A stretch of DNA of 64,000 bases from UMGS1590 sp036303105 (GCA_036303105.1 JAXJBF010000053.1:1-64000), one strand, 5' to 3'; shown: positions 16,220-25,712, numbered from the stretch's first letter. The notes: generated by a model not told the origin, from the letters alone. Numbers and translations: made by a program.

Positions 16220-17116
16220 ATGGCGGATATTAAGCTATTCAATATCAAAGGTGAAGTGAAAGAATATCAGAGCGGTAATGTGACGCTGGAAAAGGAGCTG
16301 CAAACGGTGATTGAGCAGAATATGGACACTTTTTTCGGCGTCACTTTTCTTGCCAGCGAATACTCTACCACTGACGGCGGACGCATGGATAGCTTGGGCA
16401 TCGATGAAAACCATTGCCCCGTGATCTTTGAATACAAGCGCTCCATAAAAGAGAACGTCATCAACCAAGGCTTGTTTTATCTGAACTGGCTTTTGGACCA
16501 TAAAGACAGCTTCAACGTGCTGGTGATTAAAAAGCTCGGGTTGGCAGCAATGGACACCATTGATTGGACCATGCCTCGCGTGGTGTGTATTGCTGGTGAT
16601 TTTACCAAGTATGACGCATCGGCCATCAAACAAATGAACCGCAACATTAGCCTGATTCGTTATCGAAAGTTTGGCAATGACCTGCTTATGTTTGAGCAGA
16701 TCAATGAAAATATCGCCGCCGCCATCACAGAAGACAATGGCGCCAGCAACAAACAAAAAATTGCGCAAAAGACGTTTGCGGATAAGAAAAAGGATGCTGC
16801 ACCAGCCATTCAGGCCCTGTACGACGACGTGAAAAATTACGTGCTCAGCCTAGGCGACGATGTCACCGAAACACAGCTCAAATATTATGTAGCTTTTAAG
16901 AAAATCAAAAACATTGTTTGCGCAGAGATCCACAACAATCACCTTACGCTTTACCTGAAACTCGATGCAGGCACCGTGGACTATGAAGACGGATTCACAC
17001 GCGATGCCACACAGATTGGTCACCTGGGAACAGGCAACGTCGAAGTTACCATTCATACGCGAGCCGACTACGAAAAAGCACTGCCATTGCTGGACCGCGC
17101 TTACGAGGAAAACTAA
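16220..17116 (+). CDS. DUF5655/DUF91-type nuclease-like protein
   Basis: The start at ATG 16220 has GAGGGA just upstream; an in-frame TTG at 16214 is less likely. The N-terminal half has a PD-(D/E)xK-like core, with D57 in GGRMDSLG and FEYKR giving E71 and K73. This matches the nuclease-like fold of DUF91/NucS relatives. The C-terminal hundred residues (IQALYDDVKNYVLSLGDDVTETQ, then LTLYLKLD) fit the DUF5655 domain, which often follows such nuclease-like modules. Its substrate is unknown. It lies between the FRG gene and a type I restriction operon, so a role in DNA defence is plausible. A repeated terminator follows. Confidence 0.75.
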   Translation: MADIKLFNIKGEVKEYQSGNVTLEKELQTVIEQNMDTFFGVTFLASEYSTTDGGRMDSLGIDENHCPVIFEYKRSIKENVINQGLFYLNWLLDHKDSFNVLVIKKLGLAAMDTIDWTMPRVVCIAGDFTKYDASAIKQMNRNISLIRYRKFGNDLLMFEQINENIAAAITEDNGASNKQKIAQKTFADKKKDAAPAIQALYDDVKNYVLSLGDDVTETQLKYYVAFKKIKNIVCAEIHNNHLTLYLKLDAGTVDYEDGFTRDATQIGHLGTGNVEVTIHTRADYEKALPLLDRAYEEN

Positions 17117-17123
17117 AATACCC

Positions 17124-17153
17124 ACATCTCGCCATCATGGCGGGATGTTTTGC
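17124..17153 (+). terminator. Copy 3 of the repeated terminator
   Basis: The 12-base arm at 17124-17135 pairs with 17137-17148 with a single T-G mismatch, followed by GTTTTGCGTT. It lies eight bases after the DUF5655 stop. It is the third copy of the element found at 13751 and 14898. Confidence 0.7.
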
Positions 17154-17189
17154 GTTGGCGAAAGAATAACCTTGATCCTATAAGAATGT

Positions 17190-17218
17190 TTGAAGCATTA
17201 CGACAACGGTGGTATAAT
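17190..17218 (+). promoter_or_regulatory. Promoter of the type I restriction operon
   Basis: TTGAAG (17190-17195) and a perfect TATAAT (17213-17218) are spaced by 17 bases, 40 bases before the hsdR start. It probably drives hsdR, the DUF262 gene, hsdM and hsdS as one transcript. Confidence 0.7.
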
Positions 17219-17258
17219 AAATGAATAATAGAACGTACGAAATAAGGGAGGAATATAT

Positions 17259-19601
17259 ATGTCAACCATCTTGCCGAAACATCAGATGTCCGAAGAAGAC
17301 ATCAAGCTTCAATATATTACTCCAGCCATCACCGCGAAATGGGACCCTAAAAAAATCACCATGGAAACGACGATCACCGATGGCAAGATCAATATAAAAG
17401 GCAACATCGCTTTCCGCGAAAAAGGAAAACGTGCCGACTATATCTTATACCTCAACAGCAACAACCCCATTGCCGTTGTAGAAGCCAAGGACAACAAACA
17501 CAGTGTGTCTCATGGCTTGCAACAGGCCATGGCTTATGCGAAAATGTTGGACGTGCCGTTTGCCTACAGTTCCAACGGCGACGGCTTTGTGGAGCACGAC
17601 TTTCTCACCGGGAAAATGCGCGAATTGGCGTTGGAAGATTTTCCCTCGGAAGAGGCGCTCATTGCGCGCTACAAGCAGGAGTCTGGCCTGACCAGCGAAC
17701 AGGAAGCGGCGATCAATCAACCGTATTACACCAGCCAAGATACTTTCCCACCACGCTATTATCAGCGCAACGCCATCAACCGCACGCTGGACGCCATCGC
17801 TCGCGGACAGAAGCGCCTTCTCCTGGTGATGGCCACCGGCACCGGAAAAACCTACACGGCATTCCAGATCGTGTACCGTTTGTTGCAGAGCGGCATGAAA
17901 CGAAAGATTCTCTACCTGGCCGACCGCAACATTCTTGTCGATCAATCCATTCAGCAGGACTTCGCGCCGTTGGAGAAAATCATTCATAAAGTCGATGCGT
18001 CCAAAGACGATAAAAAGACCATCACCGCCTACGAGGTTTATTTTTCCTTGTACCATCAGCTGGTGGGAAGCGACGACCGCGAGCATTTCCGGGAGCTCTT
18101 TTCACCGGACTTTTTTGACATGATTATTGTGGACGAGTGTCATCGTGGCTCTGCCAAGGAAGAAAGCCACTGGCGCAAGATTCTGGAGTATTTCGAAGGT
18201 GCCACCCAATTGGGGATGACTGCCACGCCAAAAGAAACCAAATACGTGTCGAACATCAACTACTTTGGCGATCCAATTTACACCTATAGCCTTAAAGAAG
18301 GCATCGAAGACGGTTTTCTGGCGCCGTTCAAAGTCATCAATATCATGACCGACATTGGCGACGGCTGGCGTCCAAAGAAAGGCCAGCGTGACATCAACGG
18401 CGAAGAAATCCCTGACCGCATCTACAACAACAGCGATTACGACTACAACATCGTCATCCAAGACCGTGTGCAGCAAGTGGCCCAAGAAATCACCAAATAC
18501 CTCAAAGCCACCGATCGCATGGCAAAGACCATCGTTTTTTGCGCCGATGAAGAAGCCGCGCTGCGCATGCGCAATGCTCTGGCCAATTGCAACGCCGACA
18601 TGATGAAAGAAAACCCTGACTACGTCGTGCGTATCACTGGCAGTGATACCGAAGGAAAGAAAAAGCTGGACTACTTTATTTCAGTGCAAGCAAAATATCC
18701 AGTCATCGCCACCACCTCGAAACTTTTGTCGACAGGCGTTGATTGCAAAATGACCAAACTCATCGTTTTGGATGAAATGATCGGCTCCATGACCGAATTT
18801 AAGCAAATCATTGGGCGTGGCACGCGCCTGCGTCCTAAAGAAGGGAAGAATTATTTCGTCGTCATGGACTTCCGCAATGTGACCCGACTTTTCGCTGATC
18901 CCGATTGGGATGGCCCATTGGAAATCGACGAGGGCTTCGACCCAGAGCGAGGCAAACAGAACGGCAATAAAGGTGATCGCCCAGGCGAAGTGAAGGAGCC
19001 TCCTGCTTCATATGAGCGCACCTACAAGCCCATTGTCGACAAAAACGGCTGCCAGGTGAAGATCATTCACAAAACGGTTTCGGTTTACGATGCCAATGGC
19101 AAGCTCCTGCGCCAGGAAAGCATTGTGGACTATACCAAAGAAAACATTCGCGGTCAGTATGCGTCCCTCGACAACTTTATTCATCAGTGGACCGCCCAGG
19201 AAAAGAAAGCGGTTATTCGCGATCTGCTGCGTGAGCGTGGCATCGACCTTGATCTCTTGAAAGCTGATCAGCACATGGAAGAGGTGGACGACTTCGACTT
19301 CATCTGCCACGTTGCTTTTGACAAAAAGCCGCTCACTCGCCGCGAACGCGCCAACAACGTCAAAAAACGCGACTTTTTCAGCAAGTACAGCGACGACGCG
19401 CGCCAAGTGCTGGAAGCCCTGCTCGATAAATACATGAACACAGGCATCTACGAAATCGAAAAAACCGAAGTGCTCAAACTCGACCCATTCCTAAAAATGG
19501 GCAAACCCGCCAAAATCGCCAGCTACTTTGGCGGCAAAGCCGGCTACCAGAAAGCCGTGCAAGAGCTGGAACAAGCGATTTATGAGGAAGTGGTGGGATA
19601 A
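17259..19601 (+). CDS. hsdR: Type I restriction enzyme, R subunit
   Basis: HsdR is the motor and nuclease subunit of a type I restriction enzyme. It pulls DNA past the bound complex and cuts at a distance when the site is unmethylated. The 780-residue protein has the PD-ExK nuclease core near the N-terminus (D60 in KRADYILYL, and E75 with K77 in VVEAKDN). Walker A (ATGTGKT) lies near 192, VDECH near 291, LGMTATP near 320 and GRGTRLRP near 520. Size and motif order fit the EcoEI-like (type IB) group. AGGGAGG precedes the ATG. The next gene follows after three bases. Confidence 0.93.
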   Translation: MSTILPKHQMSEEDIKLQYITPAITAKWDPKKITMETTITDGKINIKGNIAFREKGKRADYILYLNSNNPIAVVEAKDNKHSVSHGLQQAMAYAKMLDVPFAYSSNGDGFVEHDFLTGKMRELALEDFPSEEALIARYKQESGLTSEQEAAINQPYYTSQDTFPPRYYQRNAINRTLDAIARGQKRLLLVMATGTGKTYTAFQIVYRLLQSGMKRKILYLADRNILVDQSIQQDFAPLEKIIHKVDASKDDKKTITAYEVYFSLYHQLVGSDDREHFRELFSPDFFDMIIVDECHRGSAKEESHWRKILEYFEGATQLGMTATPKETKYVSNINYFGDPIYTYSLKEGIEDGFLAPFKVINIMTDIGDGWRPKKGQRDINGEEIPDRIYNNSDYDYNIVIQDRVQQVAQEITKYLKATDRMAKTIVFCADEEAALRMRNALANCNADMMKENPDYVVRITGSDTEGKKKLDYFISVQAKYPVIATTSKLLSTGVDCKMTKLIVLDEMIGSMTEFKQIIGRGTRLRPKEGKNYFVVMDFRNVTRLFADPDWDGPLEIDEGFDPERGKQNGNKGDRPGEVKEPPASYERTYKPIVDKNGCQVKIIHKTVSVYDANGKLLRQESIVDYTKENIRGQYASLDNFIHQWTAQEKKAVIRDLLRERGIDLDLLKADQHMEEVDDFDFICHVAFDKKPLTRRERANNVKKRDFFSKYSDDARQVLEALLDKYMNTGIYEIEKTEVLKLDPFLKMGKPAKIASYFGGKAGYQKAVQELEQAIYEEVVG

Positions 19602-19604
19602 TCT

Positions 19605-22148
19605 ATGAAAGGCTCTGAAACAAAACTCATCGCCTACATGCAGGGATCGGACAAGCGTTTTATCATCCCTGTGTATCAGCGTAATTACGATTGGAAAACC
19701 GAAAATTGCAAGCAACTGTACGACGATCTGGTCAAAGTCATTCGCCAACAACGAAAAAGCCATTTCTTTGGCAGCATCGTTTCGGTCAACAACGATGGCG
19801 AATTTAACCAATATCTTGTCATTGACGGTCAGCAGCGTTTGACAACCATTTCGCTGTTGTTGCTGGCCATGTACAACCTCATGAAAGAGGGCGTTCTCGT
19901 TCCTCACCAGGGCAATTTGGCCGATAAAATCTACAAAACCTATCTGATTGACGAATGGCAGGACGACGACACACGCATTAAATTGAAACCCGTCAAAAAC
20001 GATCAAAAAGCCTTTCAAAAGCTGTTTGACGATAAATCGAACTACATTCCGGATTCGAACCTGACCCTCAATTACAACTATTTCTATAATCGCATTCAAA
20101 AAGAAGAAATCACCCTCGACGAGCTGTACGACGCCATCACCCGCTTGGAAATTATCAACATTAGCCTTCAACAGGACGACAACCCACAGCTGATCTTTGA
20201 AAGTTTGAATTCCACCGGCGTGGCACTCAGCGAAGGGGATAAAATTCGCAATTTCATCTTGATGGGCCTGCCGATTGACCAGCAAAAAGACTTTTACGAA
20301 AAATATTGGAATCCCATCGAGATTTGCACCGACTATGACGTGAGCATGTTCGTGCGCGATTATCTGAGCGTGAAACAACAGATGATCCCAGCCATGAACA
20401 AGATCTATTTCACCTTTAAGGCGTTTGTCGAAGACACGGCCAGTGACACCGAACCTTTGTTGCAAGACCTTTTGCGCTATGCACAGTGGTATAAGGTTCT
20501 TCTGAAAGGCACCACCTCCAACAGCGAGCTGAACGCCTGCATCCATCGTCTGAATCGCCTGGAAACCACCGTCACCAGGCCTTTCTTCCTGGAAGTGCTC
20601 CGTCTGCAATCAGAAGGCCAGTTGTCGCTGACGGATGTCAAAGACATTTTCCTTTACACAGAAAACTATCTTTTCCGTCGAACAATCTGCGACCTGCCAA
20701 CCAACGCCCTCAACAAAATCTTTTCGACCTTGCATCGCGAGATCATCCGTTACGATGGCACCGACGACAACTATCTGGAAAAATTCAAATATGCGCTGCT
20801 TTCCAAGCTCGACCGTGTTCGCTTCCCAGATGATGAAGAATTTGTAGACGCTTTTTCTACACGGTCCATCTATCCAATGAAAAGCAAAAATAAGGTGTAT
20901 ATCCTGGAACGCTTTGAAAATGGTGGCACTGTCGAAGGGCAGGATGTGTACAAAAAATGCGACGAAGGCATCTATTCCATCGAACACATCATGCCTCAGC
21001 ATTTGACCCCAGCCTGGATCAAAGAACTTGGCGACGATTATGAAACCATCCACGATACCTGGCTGCATCGCCTGGCCAATCTCACCCTGACCGGCTACAA
21101 TTCCAAATACAGCAACAGCGCCTTCCTCGACAAGCGTGACATGGACAACGGTTTTGCGAAAAGTCATCTTTTCATCAATAACTGGATCGCTCAGCAATCG
21201 CACTGGCGCCTGGATGAGCTGGAGGCCCGCAATCAGCTGCTGATGCAGCAGGCTTTGGTGCTGTGGCCGATGCCGACAACGTCCTTTAAACCAGCCGTCA
21301 AACAGATGGACACCTGCTCGCTGGATGATGACGTTGATTTAAGCGGCCGCGAGATTGTTCGTTTTGCCTTCAAGAACACCGAGCAACCTGTCACCAGCTG
21401 GATCGACATGATGGAGCAGGTACTGAAAATGCTACACGCCGAAGATCCTTCGGTGCTGTCAAGATTCGCCCATTCATCCTCGGACGACAGCGATCTCTGC
21501 GCGTTTGTCAGCCATCGTCCTCAGGATTTGAGAACAGCCCTTGAAATCGATCATGATGTGTTCATAGAAAAAAATACCAATACAACACAGAAACTTTCCA
21601 TGCTGCGAAAACTTTTCAAGGTCTACAGAGTGGAAGAAGACACACTGACCTTCTATCTTAAAGATAAAAACGACGACAAAACGAAAGACGAAAGTGCGCG
21701 CTATGATCGACGTCGCCGTTATTGGGCGTTTGCTGCACCGATTATCAAGAAAGCGTATGAAGATACCGAACACCACTGTTTTGCAGGATGCACAACGACC
21801 AAATGCAACTGGATCACTGGTAGCTTTGGGATGGGTGGCTTTTATTTGACATGCGTGTCCAATAGGGATCAGGCGCGCGTTGAGCTGGTTCTGACTAAGG
21901 CCAATAAAGACACCAACAAAGAAGCCTTTGATTTTCTCCACGCGCACAAAACAGAGATCGAACAAGCCCTCGGCACCGCTGTCGAATGGCTGCGTTTGGA
22001 CGAGAAAAAGAGTTCTTACATTATGCTGCGTCTTCATGGCGTCAGCATTGAAAATGAAACAGACTGGACACAGATGGCAAAATTCCAGGCTGAATGGAGC
22101 CGAAAATTCTACGACGTTTTCGTGCCCTATCTAAAACAAAACTATTAA
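19605..22148 (+). CDS. DUF262/DUF1524/DUF4268 protein within the type I RM operon
   Basis: The 847-residue protein starts three bases after hsdR and ends 16 bases before hsdM, so it is part of the operon. The N-terminal DUF262 domain shows IPVYQRNYDW at 21-30 and VIDGQQRLTT near 74-83. DUF1524 follows with EHIMPQHLTPAW near 460 and LANLTLTGYNSKYSN near 490, the His...Asn pattern of HNH-type nickases. The last 150 residues read like DUF4268 (RRRYWAFAAPIIKKAY). GmrSD proteins restrict modified DNA, so this gene may add a type IV activity beside the type I enzyme. It is a distant relative of the gene at 11431, with a different C-terminus. Codon use matches hsdR and hsdM. Confidence 0.83.
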   Translation: MKGSETKLIAYMQGSDKRFIIPVYQRNYDWKTENCKQLYDDLVKVIRQQRKSHFFGSIVSVNNDGEFNQYLVIDGQQRLTTISLLLLAMYNLMKEGVLVPHQGNLADKIYKTYLIDEWQDDDTRIKLKPVKNDQKAFQKLFDDKSNYIPDSNLTLNYNYFYNRIQKEEITLDELYDAITRLEIINISLQQDDNPQLIFESLNSTGVALSEGDKIRNFILMGLPIDQQKDFYEKYWNPIEICTDYDVSMFVRDYLSVKQQMIPAMNKIYFTFKAFVEDTASDTEPLLQDLLRYAQWYKVLLKGTTSNSELNACIHRLNRLETTVTRPFFLEVLRLQSEGQLSLTDVKDIFLYTENYLFRRTICDLPTNALNKIFSTLHREIIRYDGTDDNYLEKFKYALLSKLDRVRFPDDEEFVDAFSTRSIYPMKSKNKVYILERFENGGTVEGQDVYKKCDEGIYSIEHIMPQHLTPAWIKELGDDYETIHDTWLHRLANLTLTGYNSKYSNSAFLDKRDMDNGFAKSHLFINNWIAQQSHWRLDELEARNQLLMQQALVLWPMPTTSFKPAVKQMDTCSLDDDVDLSGREIVRFAFKNTEQPVTSWIDMMEQVLKMLHAEDPSVLSRFAHSSSDDSDLCAFVSHRPQDLRTALEIDHDVFIEKNTNTTQKLSMLRKLFKVYRVEEDTLTFYLKDKNDDKTKDESARYDRRRRYWAFAAPIIKKAYEDTEHHCFAGCTTTKCNWITGSFGMGGFYLTCVSNRDQARVELVLTKANKDTNKEAFDFLHAHKTEIEQALGTAVEWLRLDEKKSSYIMLRLHGVSIENETDWTQMAKFQAEWSRKFYDVFVPYLKQNY

Positions 22149-22164
22149 CGAGGTACTATAACAC

Positions 22165-23685
22165 ATGGGAAACTTAACAGGATTTGTCAAACGATTGCGC
22201 GACATCATGCGCAACGACGCCGGGATCAACGGCGACGCTCAACGCATTGAACAGATTGCGTGGATGTTGTTTTTGAAAGTATACGACGCCAAGGAAAACG
22301 ACTGGGAATTTGAGGACGAAAGCTATCAGTCCATCATTCCTGAGCCTTGCCGCTGGCAGAACTGGGCGCACGACGACAAAACCGGTCGGGCAATGACCGG
22401 CGACCGTTTGCTGGACTTTGTCAACAACACGCTCTTTCCAGTGCTCAAAGGGCGCGACATCACCGACAGCGATGGCAACGTAGTGATTCCAGGGGTCAAA
22501 GTCGACGCCAACACGCCAATCCGTAAGGCCGTCGTGCAAACCACCTTCGCCGATGCCAACCAATACATGAAAGACGGCGTGCTTCTGCGTCAGGTGATCA
22601 ACGTCATTGACGACCTGAACTTCGACGATTACGACGAGATTCACGCCTTTGGCGACATTTACGAAACCATCCTCAAAGAGTTGCAAAGCGCTGGCTCTGC
22701 AGGGGAGTTCTACACGCCGCGCGCCGTCACCGACTTCATGGCCAAAGTCATTCAGCCGAAAATCGGCGAAGTCATGGCGGATTTTGCCTGTGGCACCGGC
22801 GGTTTCATCACCAGCTGGCTGAAAGAGCTGCGCTCACAGGTTGAAACCACCGAAGACGAAGAAGCCTACACCCATTCGGTGCTCGGCATTGAGAAAAAGC
22901 AGTTTCCTTACATGCTCTGTGTGACCAACCTTCTCTTGCATGGGCTGGATGTGCCACGTGTTTACCATGGCAATTCCCTGCTACATGACGTGTTGGACTA
23001 TGGCGAAGACGACCAGGTCGACGTGGTGCTTATGAATCCGCCCTACGGCGGCAACGAAAAGGCCGACGTCAAAAATCACTTCCCGAGCGACCTTGCCAGC
23101 AGCGAAACCGCCGACCTCTTCATGTCGGTTATTATGTATCGCCTGAAGAAGAACGGTCGCGCCGCTGTCATCCTGCCTGATGGCTTTCTCTTCGGCACCG
23201 ACAACGCGAAAGTGAACATTAAAACAAAGCTTCTGCGCGACTTCAACCTACACACCATCGTTCGTCTGCCGGCCAGCGTGTTTGCGCCGTACACCTCCAT
23301 CACTACCAACATCCTGTTTTTTGACAACACCCATCCGACCGAAACCACCTGGTTTTATCGGCTGGATATGCCCGAAGGCTACAAACATTTTTCAAAGACC
23401 AAGCCAATGAAATTGGAGCACTTCCAACCAGTGCTCGACTGGTGGAACAACCGTCAGGAAATCAACGAAGACGGCTTCGACAAAGCCAAAGCGTTCAACG
23501 TCGATCAGCTTGCCGGTGAATTGGGCTACAACCTTGACCAATGTGGATATCCTCATGAAGAGGAAGAAATTCTCGAGCCTATGGCACTCATCCAGCGCTA
23601 CGAAGAACAACGCGCCACCCTCAACGCCGAAATCGACCAGGTGCTCGCCGACATTGTCGCCATCTTGGGAGGGGAACAACGATGA
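22165..23685 (+). CDS. hsdM: Type I DNA methyltransferase, M subunit
   Basis: HsdM makes N6-methyladenine at the sequence chosen by HsdS and is needed for both modification and restriction. The 506-residue protein has an HsdM N-terminal helical domain (FVKRLRDIMRNDAGINGDAQ onwards). It then has GEFYTPRAV near 180, the SAM-binding DFACGTGGF near 206 and the catalytic NPPYGG near 291. All motifs are intact, so it should be active. The stop overlaps the hsdS start in an ATGA, giving coupled translation. Confidence 0.95.
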   Translation: MGNLTGFVKRLRDIMRNDAGINGDAQRIEQIAWMLFLKVYDAKENDWEFEDESYQSIIPEPCRWQNWAHDDKTGRAMTGDRLLDFVNNTLFPVLKGRDITDSDGNVVIPGVKVDANTPIRKAVVQTTFADANQYMKDGVLLRQVINVIDDLNFDDYDEIHAFGDIYETILKELQSAGSAGEFYTPRAVTDFMAKVIQPKIGEVMADFACGTGGFITSWLKELRSQVETTEDEEAYTHSVLGIEKKQFPYMLCVTNLLLHGLDVPRVYHGNSLLHDVLDYGEDDQVDVVLMNPPYGGNEKADVKNHFPSDLASSETADLFMSVIMYRLKKNGRAAVILPDGFLFGTDNAKVNIKTKLLRDFNLHTIVRLPASVFAPYTSITTNILFFDNTHPTETTWFYRLDMPEGYKHFSKTKPMKLEHFQPVLDWWNNRQEINEDGFDKAKAFNVDQLAGELGYNLDQCGYPHEEEEILEPMALIQRYEEQRATLNAEIDQVLADIVAILGGEQR

Positions 23686-25178
23686 CCCCACAGGAATTAA
23701 AGAACAGCATCCTCCAGCTTGCCATTCAAGGCAAACTCGTCGAACAGCGAGAAGAGGAAGGCAACGCCGAAGACCTCTACGCCCAGATTCAGGCCGAAAA
23801 ACAACGCCTCATCGCCGAAAAGAAGATCAAGAAACAGAAACCCCTGCCGGCAATTACTGACGAGGAAAAGCCTTTCGAGATTCCTGAAAGCTGGAAATGG
23901 GTGAGGCTAGAGGATATTGTAGTAAAAAACATTAAACGTGGAAAATCGCCAACATATACGGTTAAAAGTGACGTCCTTGTTTTTGCACAGAAATGCAATA
24001 CTAAAATAGGTACTATTGATTTATCTTTAGCGAAATATCTCGATGTATCAAAAATAGATAAATATCCTACAGAAGAATTTATGATGGATGGGGATATTAT
24101 TCTAAATTCTACGGGGAACGGCACTCTTGGACGAGTCGGGATTTATCGCGATAGTAATAATCCGAATAAATTGCGATTAGTTCCAGATTCTCATGTGACA
24201 ATTATAAGAGTAAATAAATGTATTTCTCTCGAATTTGTATTTTATTGTTTGAAATACTATCAGCCTTATTTAGAAAAAAAGGGCTCTGGTTCGACTAATC
24301 AAACTGAATTAAGTGCAGAGAGTGTAAAAGTTATCATGCTTCCTCTCCCGCCGCTCGCTGAACAACAACGCATTGTGGCTAAAATCGAGGAATTGCTGCC
24401 ACAGATTGACCGCTATGAGCAGGCGTGGAGCAAGCTGGAACAGTTCAATGCCCGCTTCCCAGAGGACATGAAAAAATCCCTACTGCAATACGCCATTCAA
24501 GGAAAACTCGTTGAACAGCGCCCAGAGGAAGGCAACGCCGAAGATCTTTATGCCCAAATCCAAGCCGAAAAACAACGCCTCATCGCCGAAAAGAAAATCA
24601 AAAAACAAAAACCCCTCCCAGAAATCACCGACGATGAAAAGCCTTTCGAGATTCCAGAGAGTTGGAAATGGGTGAGATTGGGAGAGATTGTGACTGTTTT
24701 AGGTGGAAAAAGAATACCTGCTGGTAGAAAATTAACAACAGAAAATACAGGCTATAAATATATTCGTGTATCTGATATGAAGAATGGTACGGTTTTGAGT
24801 GATGATATACTATATGTGCCTAAAGATATTTATCCTACTATTTCTCGTTACATTATAAATAAGGAAGATGTTTATATTACGGTAGCGGGCACTATAGGAA
24901 GAATTGGTAAAATACCTGAAGCACTCGATGGTGCGAATCTAACAGAAAATGCTGATAGGCTTGTTTTTTCTCTTCTTGATCAAGATTGGTTGATCAAATG
25001 TTTAGAATCGGATATTATTCAATCTCAGATCATAAATGTTACAACAAAAGTTGGACAACCAAAGTTAGCTATAAAAAGAATTCAAGACTTGCTGATTCCG
25101 CTCCCACCGTTCGCTGAACAAAAGCGCATTGTCGAAAAGCTGGAGCAACTCCTACCACTATGTGAACAATTAAAATAA
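23682..25178 (+). CDS. hsdS: Type I specificity subunit with two target-recognition domains
   Basis: HsdS reads the bipartite DNA target through two recognition domains. The 498-residue protein has the standard layout. An N-terminal conserved segment (residues about 1-78) leads into TRD1 (about 79-220). A central segment ends with PLPPLAEQQRIVAKIEELLPQ, TRD2 follows (about 335-470), and a terminal copy reads PLPPFAEQKRIVEKLEQLLP. The conserved parts repeat almost word for word, including EEGNAEDLYAQIQAEKQR. The two TRDs are sharply AT-rich and the conserved parts GC-rich. That suggests TRDs swapped in by recombination between repeats. The repeats at 23721-23910 and 24492-24681 could allow further switching. 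Confidence 0.93.
   Translation: MTPQELKNSILQLAIQGKLVEQREEEGNAEDLYAQIQAEKQRLIAEKKIKKQKPLPAITDEEKPFEIPESWKWVRLEDIVVKNIKRGKSPTYTVKSDVLVFAQKCNTKIGTIDLSLAKYLDVSKIDKYPTEEFMMDGDIILNSTGNGTLGRVGIYRDSNNPNKLRLVPDSHVTIIRVNKCISLEFVFYCLKYYQPYLEKKGSGSTNQTELSAESVKVIMLPLPPLAEQQRIVAKIEELLPQIDRYEQAWSKLEQFNARFPEDMKKSLLQYAIQGKLVEQRPEEGNAEDLYAQIQAEKQRLIAEKKIKKQKPLPEITDDEKPFEIPESWKWVRLGEIVTVLGGKRIPAGRKLTTENTGYKYIRVSDMKNGTVLSDDILYVPKDIYPTISRYIINKEDVYITVAGTIGRIGKIPEALDGANLTENADRLVFSLLDQDWLIKCLESDIIQSQIINVTTKVGQPKLAIKRIQDLLIPLPPFAEQKRIVEKLEQLLPLCEQLK
23721..23910 (+). repeat. hsdS internal direct repeat, copy 1
   Basis: This 190-base block, from GCCATTCAAGG to GTGAGGCTAG, is largely repeated at 24492-24681 in the same frame and orientation. 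It precedes TRD1. Differences are mostly silent, such as GAAGACCTCTAC against GAAGATCTTTAT. Confidence 0.85.
24492..24681 (+). repeat. hsdS internal direct repeat, copy 2
   Basis: This is the second copy of the 190-base block in hsdS, placed just before TRD2. Recombination between the copies would delete TRD1 or, with another hsdS, exchange domains. Confidence 0.85.
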
Positions 25179-25246
25179 TAAAGATTGTAGAAAATAGTTG
25201 AAACTTTTCAAGTTGTTTTTTCTAATGATGAAATTGGGTGATATAT

Positions 25247-25684
25247 ATGGATTTTATTGAGACATTACTTGTGGCATGTATTCCAGCAATTATAAGTGGA
25301 ATTATTAGTTTTTTATTGGCCAAAAGTAAAGCAAAGATTGATACTGAAAATCTAGTCATTTCAAATCAACATGAAATTGAAAGGCTGATGGAACAACATA
25401 AAATCGACATCGATGCGATTCGTGAACAACATCGTTTAGAAATGGATGCAAAAGAAAAAGAACATCAACATAATCTTGAAATCATGCAAAAAGAGCATGA
25501 GAATGAACTCATTCGCCAAGAAAAAGAGACGGAGAATGCCGTGAAATATTCTGTGATGGGAGATGTTTTTACGGGACTATTTGGAGAGATTATGACTTCA
25601 TCTGAAATAAAAGATATGCTCTCTAAAACAATCATGAATGGAATTGCTGACAATTCAACTTCAAAAAATAATCCGATAAAATGA
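25247..25684 (+). CDS. Small membrane-anchored coiled-coil protein
   Basis: The ATG at 25247 has GGGTG six bases upstream; an in-frame GTG at 25238 would put the start inside that site. Residues about 5-25 form one hydrophobic segment (LLVACIPAIISGIISFLLA). After it comes a long, highly charged coiled coil rich in Glu, His and Lys with MEQHKIDIDAIREQHRLEMD-type heptads, and a short C-terminal globular tail. It is the first of three AT-rich genes downstream of hsdS, 68 bases after it. I do not recognise a family. It could be a membrane scaffold for the two proteins that follow. Confidence 0.6.
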   Translation: MDFIETLLVACIPAIISGIISFLLAKSKAKIDTENLVISNQHEIERLMEQHKIDIDAIREQHRLEMDAKEKEHQHNLEIMQKEHENELIRQEKETENAVKYSVMGDVFTGLFGEIMTSSEIKDMLSKTIMNGIADNSTSKNNPIK

Positions 25685-25712
25685 TTTTGTTATATCTTGT
25701 ATGAGGTGAAAA

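Noticed and set aside
19491..20609. Long reverse-strand frame of 372 codons opposite hsdR and the DUF262 gene
   Set aside because: It crosses two clear genes with intact motifs and has no upstream ribosome site. It is a mirror of codon bias.
23721..24681. Repeats in hsdS considered as a possible CRISPR or mobile repeat
   Set aside because: There are only two copies, both in frame within hsdS and coding for the conserved helices of that protein.
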